From the NCBI GenBank assembly GCA_026710865.1, contig JAPOQG010000320.1, forward strand, positions 1-46,722: a stretch of DNA of 46,722 nt, written 5' to 3'. The notes beneath the pieces were generated by a model. It was given only the letters and a program-made list of their open reading frames with translations. It searched no databases and was not told the origin of the DNA. The stretch's first letter is position 1. The number at the start of each line of letters is the position of its first letter. The position numbers were made by a program, and so were the translations under genes. The DNA comes from Acidimicrobiaceae bacterium (GTDB lineage Bacteria > Actinomycetota > Acidimicrobiia > Acidimicrobiales > Aldehydirespiratoraceae). Below, piece by piece: positions 43,363-46,722 of the stretch.

Positions 43363-45506
43363 GGCTCGAAAGCGCGCACATCAAGAACTTCAAACTGCTG
43401 GAGAACGTGGACCTGACGTTCTCAACCGACTCTCAACAGCCGCTCACGGTCATCCGAGCTGAGAACGGTTCCGGCAAGACTTCGATCCTGTATGCGCTGC
43501 GCTGGGCCATGTATGGCGCGATGGGCATACCAACCGGTATGCGTCTAACCGCCGCAGCGAAGCCGCCTGGCAGGCCCGTCACGGTTCAGGTGCGCGCCGA
43601 GTTCACCACTACAGATCCCTATTCAGGCGACAAGGTGCGATACCGACTTATCCGGAGCTGTGAGGAGACACCGGGTGAGGACGACAGCTTCCAGCGGAAC
43701 CCTGAACAGCTCCGGTTGCTCCGCCGCACATCGGCCGGTGAAGAAGACATCGAAGACGGCAAAGAGGGCCTGATCCGCAAGCTCCTCCCTCCCAACCTGG
43801 CCGATGCCTTCTTCACGAACGGCGACGATGTGCAGCGATTCATCTCAAGCGGCCAGCAGGCCGACCGGGAACGCCAGGAAGCGGTCCACAGCGCCATACG
43901 ACAGCTACTGGGCCTAGACGACGTCGAAGCCACCGAGAAGCACCTCTCGAGAATTGCGAAGAGCCTGAAACGGGAACTGGCAGACGATGGCGGGGAGGAT
44001 CTCCAGGCCGCCAATGCCGAACTTGAGGCGACACAGGAGCGCGTCGCCGAAACCAAGCGAGAATTGGCCCTAATCCATGAGCGGATCGTCCGCGTGGACG
44101 GCCAGATCCGCGCCGATGAGCGAGAACTCGATGGAATTCGAGGCATCGGTGACCTCGACGCAATACAGGCTCGGATCCGAGAGTTGGAGGGGGACCTCTC
44201 GCAGTTGGGGGCTCAAGAGCGCGGCATTCGCGACCAGATGAGAGAGTTGCTCCAGTCCGAGGGGCTGTCCTGGCGACTCATTGGCCCACAACTCCAGCAA
44301 GGTCTCGACATCTTGGACGACCTCGCTGACCGAAAGGTAATCCCCGGCGCCGCCATCGAAGTGCTCACCGACCGTCTTGAACTCGGCATCTGCATCTGCG
44401 GCGAGGAACTGGGGGAGGGGAGTGAGCGCCATCAGCACGTCAAGGACCTCATTGAGCAGCAACATGAGGTGGCGCCGGAACTGCAACGTCTCTCCACGGT
44501 ATGGCATCTGGCTCGGAACAGTTCCAGTGTCCAACTGGCGGCGGTTGCGGCGGGCCGATCATTCGACGACATCGCTGCAGATCTGCGACAGCAGTACACA
44601 GGGTGCCGCGATGCTCAGCGACGCAAGAAAGCCGATCTCGACAGTGAGCGAGAAAGGCGCACGCAGATTGACGCCGAACGCGTGCGAATGCTCACAGATC
44701 GAATCACACAGAATATAGGAAAAAGATCCGGCTTTGATCGCAAATACGGAGAAGTCGAGGGTCGACTTCGTGGTCTCGAAGAGGAGGAGCGTCTCACCGA
44801 CGAACGAGTGCGGAGAGCTGAGGCAGAAACCACCCTTAACGAGACGATCCGGCTGCGGTCGGCTGTCGCTAATGACCTGCTCGAACTCGCTCGGGGAACC
44901 CTCGGCTCACTCAAGTCCGACTACGTGCAACGCGTGTCGGCCCGGATGAACGAACTCTTTCTTAACATCGTCGGATCCGATCCGGACGCGGAGGCTGCAG
45001 TCTTTACCGGCGTCACGATCAACGACCGATTCGACATCGTGATCCACACGCAGGACGGCAAGACCCTCGACGCTGACTACGAACTCAACGGTGCCTCGCA
45101 GCGCGCGCTCACCCTCTCATTCATCTGGGCGCTCATGGAAGTAGCGGGCCACGAAGCACCTCGCATCATCGATACACCTCTCGGGATGACCTCTGGAGCG
45201 GTCAAGCATCGCATGGTCGAACTCCTTACCAGTCCAGCCGACGCTGCTAGCCTCGCGTACCAAGTGGTGCTCCTCATGACCCGATCTGAGATTCGAGACA
45301 TCGAGGATCTCCTCGACGAGCGGGCGGGATCGGTCTCGACTCTCTCGTGCTCCAAGGACTACCCAGTCGACCTCGTGAACGAGTGGGGGGACGGGGCTCC
45401 AGCGGTTCGGTCATGCGCATGCGACCACCGCCAGATCTGCTCCGTGTGCACCCGCCGCAAAGACGACAGCACACGGTTCACCCTTCGAGAGGAGGTGACG
45501 CCATGA
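43359..45506 (+). CDS. DndD/Rad50-like SMC-family ATPase
   Basis: 715 aa. N-terminal IKNFKLLENVDLTF and Walker A AENGSGKTSIL (K40), two coiled-coil arms (about 200-260 and 420-510) around a hook-like C345-x-C347 (ICICGEEL), then signature NGASQRALTLSFIWAL and Walker B RIIDTPLGM. This is the architecture of DndD, the ATPase of double-strand phosphorothioation, and of SbcC/Rad50. The C-terminus is unusual: about 60 extra residues with five cysteines (SCS, SCAC, CSVC), possibly a zinc site. Starts with ATGA overlap and ends overlapping the next ATG. Probably the energy-using partner of the helicase or of the last small protein. Confidence 0.85.
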   Translation: MRLESAHIKNFKLLENVDLTFSTDSQQPLTVIRAENGSGKTSILYALRWAMYGAMGIPTGMRLTAAAKPPGRPVTVQVRAEFTTTDPYSGDKVRYRLIRSCEETPGEDDSFQRNPEQLRLLRRTSAGEEDIEDGKEGLIRKLLPPNLADAFFTNGDDVQRFISSGQQADRERQEAVHSAIRQLLGLDDVEATEKHLSRIAKSLKRELADDGGEDLQAANAELEATQERVAETKRELALIHERIVRVDGQIRADERELDGIRGIGDLDAIQARIRELEGDLSQLGAQERGIRDQMRELLQSEGLSWRLIGPQLQQGLDILDDLADRKVIPGAAIEVLTDRLELGICICGEELGEGSERHQHVKDLIEQQHEVAPELQRLSTVWHLARNSSSVQLAAVAAGRSFDDIAADLRQQYTGCRDAQRRKKADLDSERERRTQIDAERVRMLTDRITQNIGKRSGFDRKYGEVEGRLRGLEEEERLTDERVRRAEAETTLNETIRLRSAVANDLLELARGTLGSLKSDYVQRVSARMNELFLNIVGSDPDAEAAVFTGVTINDRFDIVIHTQDGKTLDADYELNGASQRALTLSFIWALMEVAGHEAPRIIDTPLGMTSGAVKHRMVELLTSPADAASLAYQVVLLMTRSEIRDIEDLLDERAGSVSTLSCSKDYPVDLVNEWGDGAPAVRSCACDHRQICSVCTRRKDDSTRFTLREEVTP

Positions 45507-45931
45507 GCAACGAGCCACGATACGGCAATCAAGACCTCTGGCTACCCAAGAGCTTCCACACCGAATTCCGGGAGCGCCTAGTCGATCGATCAGACTTCCG
45601 CACCGCCTTCCCGCGCCAAGTAGACCTTTGGTGGTACGCACTCGGTATCGGCGTCGTCGAGGAGCACCGCACCCCACTCCCGGAGCGCGACCAACTTGTC
45701 AAGTTCAACGACGGCGGAATCCTCGAATCAGACCCGTGGCGCATCACTCACCTCGAACTGCTTGCTCTCGCCGAAGAAGGCCAGACCGCGGCCACGAACG
45801 CTTCCACCGTGGTGCAAATTGCCAACGAATACGCCATCACGGGCTGCAGTGTCCTCACCGACAGTCTCCGAGGAGTCGTGGACACGCAATCGCACCTCAT
45901 CAGCCTGATCGGCGACTCCACCGGCGCTTGA
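45503..45931 (+). CDS. 142-aa protein, last gene of the phosphorothioation operon
   Basis: 142 aa with a strong ribosome site (GAGAGGAGGTGA) and ATGA overlap with the DndD-like gene. No family recognised with confidence. The stretch VDLWWYALGIGVVEEH followed by an alpha-helical C-terminal half recalls, only loosely, the small DndE proteins that follow DndD in dnd operons; the similarity is by position and size. No cysteine-rich or nuclease motif. A 12-bp direct repeat (ACCGGCGCTTGA) covers the stop codon and recurs 34 bp on. Confidence 0.7.
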   Translation: MSNEPRYGNQDLWLPKSFHTEFRERLVDRSDFRTAFPRQVDLWWYALGIGVVEEHRTPLPERDQLVKFNDGGILESDPWRITHLELLALAEEGQTAATNASTVVQIANEYAITGCSVLTDSLRGVVDTQSHLISLIGDSTGA

Positions 45932-46569
45932 CTCAAGGCCGAAGCCGCCGCGGACCGGCGCTTGAGCCTCACCGAGTGGGGCGTGAGAGGAACCCGTTGT
46001 GGAGACTTCGCGGACTCTGGGTGCGAGGGTCACGGCCATCGCAGCGAGACTGCTCGGCGTCACTGGCCGAAGCACTGCTAAGCAACAAAGCTGCGCCCGA
46101 CGGCGAGCAGCGAGTGTGGTCCGCGCCGGGGTATCCGACCTACAACGTTTTCAACCGTGCTTTCCCCAAGCCTCCGCGCATGTGGTTGGGCCAAGACCAA
46201 CCCTTTGGGCTCGCCGCCCGTGTCCCGACGAGGGTGACGAAGGGCTCGTCATCGCGGCCCGCGACGTAGGCCACGCGGGAGTAGTCCTCAATCGCGACGC
46301 GCAAGTGCGTGTAGCCCACCGAAATCACCCCATCCTCCTGAGCCGATCAGGCGAGCGCACCGTGACAAAACCCCACGTCAACGGCCATCTGCCATCACCA
46401 AACCGGCGTCGACCCGCCAAACTCGGGCCAGATGCTCGGCTGCCTTGGCGGTGCCGATTCTGGGGGATCCCTCGCGTTCAGCCGCGGACCCCCACCCTGC
46501 CGACTCCGACCTCAAACGAGTGCGAAGCGCCAGATTCGGTGGTTCGCTTGCGCAAGCGACTAGGTGTGC
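45932..46569. other. Degenerate right margin of the island
   Basis: No intact gene. It contains the 12-bp direct repeat at 45920-45931 and 45954-45965, an IS481-like transposase scrap on the minus strand, and otherwise frames without recognisable content. It reads as a graveyard of insertion events next to the defence operon. Confidence 0.55.
46140..46328 (-). pseudogene. IS481-family transposase fragment
   Basis: The first 30 codons of this minus-strand frame give VGYTHLRVAIEDYSRVAYVA, close to the DDE-core strand of IS481-type transposases (gYtylhvaiDdhSRlayve), with the catalytic Asp changed to Glu. The rest of the frame has no similarity. No terminal repeats or intact reading frame remain. 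Confidence 0.55.
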
Positions 46570-46722
46570 TCAGGCGGTAGGGCGGGGAAACGCGAGCCGC
46601 TGAATGCGTTCGTGCTCGGCCTCGTCGTAGCCGTCGGCGAGTTGGCGCAACTTCTCCCGGTCCGCCGCGGTGGGACGAAACGGCTCGAGGGAGCGATTCC
46701 ACTCGTAAACGAAACGATTCGA
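46570..46722 (-). CDS. C-terminal part of an unknown protein, cut by the window edge
   Basis: An open frame enters from the right edge and stops at TGA 46572-46570, giving 50 residues (starting SNRFVYEWNRSLEPFRP, ending RLAFPRPTA). The Arg/Glu-rich helix EKLRQLADGYDEAEHERIQ suggests a real protein end. The family cannot be told from this piece. Confidence 0.5.
   Translation of the reverse strand, partial: SNRFVYEWNRSLEPFRPTAADREKLRQLADGYDEAEHERIQRLAFPRPTA

Noticed and set aside
45999-46580. 193-codon plus-strand frame
   Set aside because: Arg/Ser/Pro-rich with no motif, and overlaps the IS481-like minus-strand scrap.
1-46722. CRISPR arrays, tRNA or rRNA genes
   Set aside because: No regularly spaced repeats, cloverleaf arms or rRNA-like tracts were seen; the only repeat arrays are inside coding sequence.

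Overview
This window is from a high-GC actinobacterium, most likely a member of the Acidimicrobiia. That is inferred from strong G/C bias at third codon positions, many GTG starts and ATGA/TGATG stop-start overlaps, and the gene mix (HelD, HemE-HemY, an actinobacterial-type Lnt, a GT4-methyltransferase-'prenyltransferase' trio, a DUF2339 membrane giant). No rRNA, tRNA or CRISPR array was seen.

Layout. (1) 1-7433 is a catabolic cluster: a mandelate racemase/enolase-superfamily gene (cut by the left edge) and an aldo/keto reductase on the minus strand, divergent from a PanB-like gene, two amidohydrolases and a Rieske oxygenase on the plus strand. A perfect 15-bp palindrome lies between the divergent genes. 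(2) 7434-9861 looks accessory: a duplicated-domain lipoprotein and an N-terminally truncated AAA ATPase. (3) 9862-28786 is core-like: an orphan ABC ATPase and HelD (minus strand), then patatin, hemE, hemY, a class III cyclase, lnt, GT4, methyltransferase, an alpha/alpha-barrel protein and a double-length DUF2339 protein (plus strand). (4) 28787-32704 is a mosaic junction: a broken SDR start, a coiled-coil membrane-anchor gene, a cysteine desulfurase behind a small inverted-repeat element, and an archaeal-type ATPase behind an AT-rich palindromic promoter. (5) 32750-45931 is a defence island: eight plus-strand genes, each overlapping the next, with more A/T-ending codons than the flanks by eye. 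(6) 45932-46722 is a decayed right margin with an IS481-like transposase scrap and a partial gene running off the edge.

The main discovery candidate is the island. Its first three genes are a DUF4007 nickase (SspB-like), a large P-loop ATPase (SspC-like) and a PP-loop/iron-sulfur sulfurtransferase-type enzyme (SspD-like), which together form the single-strand DNA phosphorothioation module. The cysteine desulfurase 2 kb upstream is a plausible sulfur donor (SspA role). No SspE-like gene follows. Instead there is a tightly coupled five-gene block: an 880-aa protein combining an RNA-polymerase alpha-CTD-like module, a sigma-region-4-like helix-turn-helix and a winged helix; a PLD-nuclease/SF2-helicase fusion; a 73-aa helical protein; a DndD/Rad50-like ATPase; and a 142-aa protein. 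This block sits where the SspFGH restriction module is found in known SspBCD-SspFGH loci, but I could not confirm gene-by-gene equivalence.

Other points of note are two copies of a ~110-bp terminal-inverted-repeat element, each just upstream of a gene start; an Lnt whose nucleophile position is Ser rather than Cys; the tandem duplication inside the DUF2339 protein; and several recombination scars.
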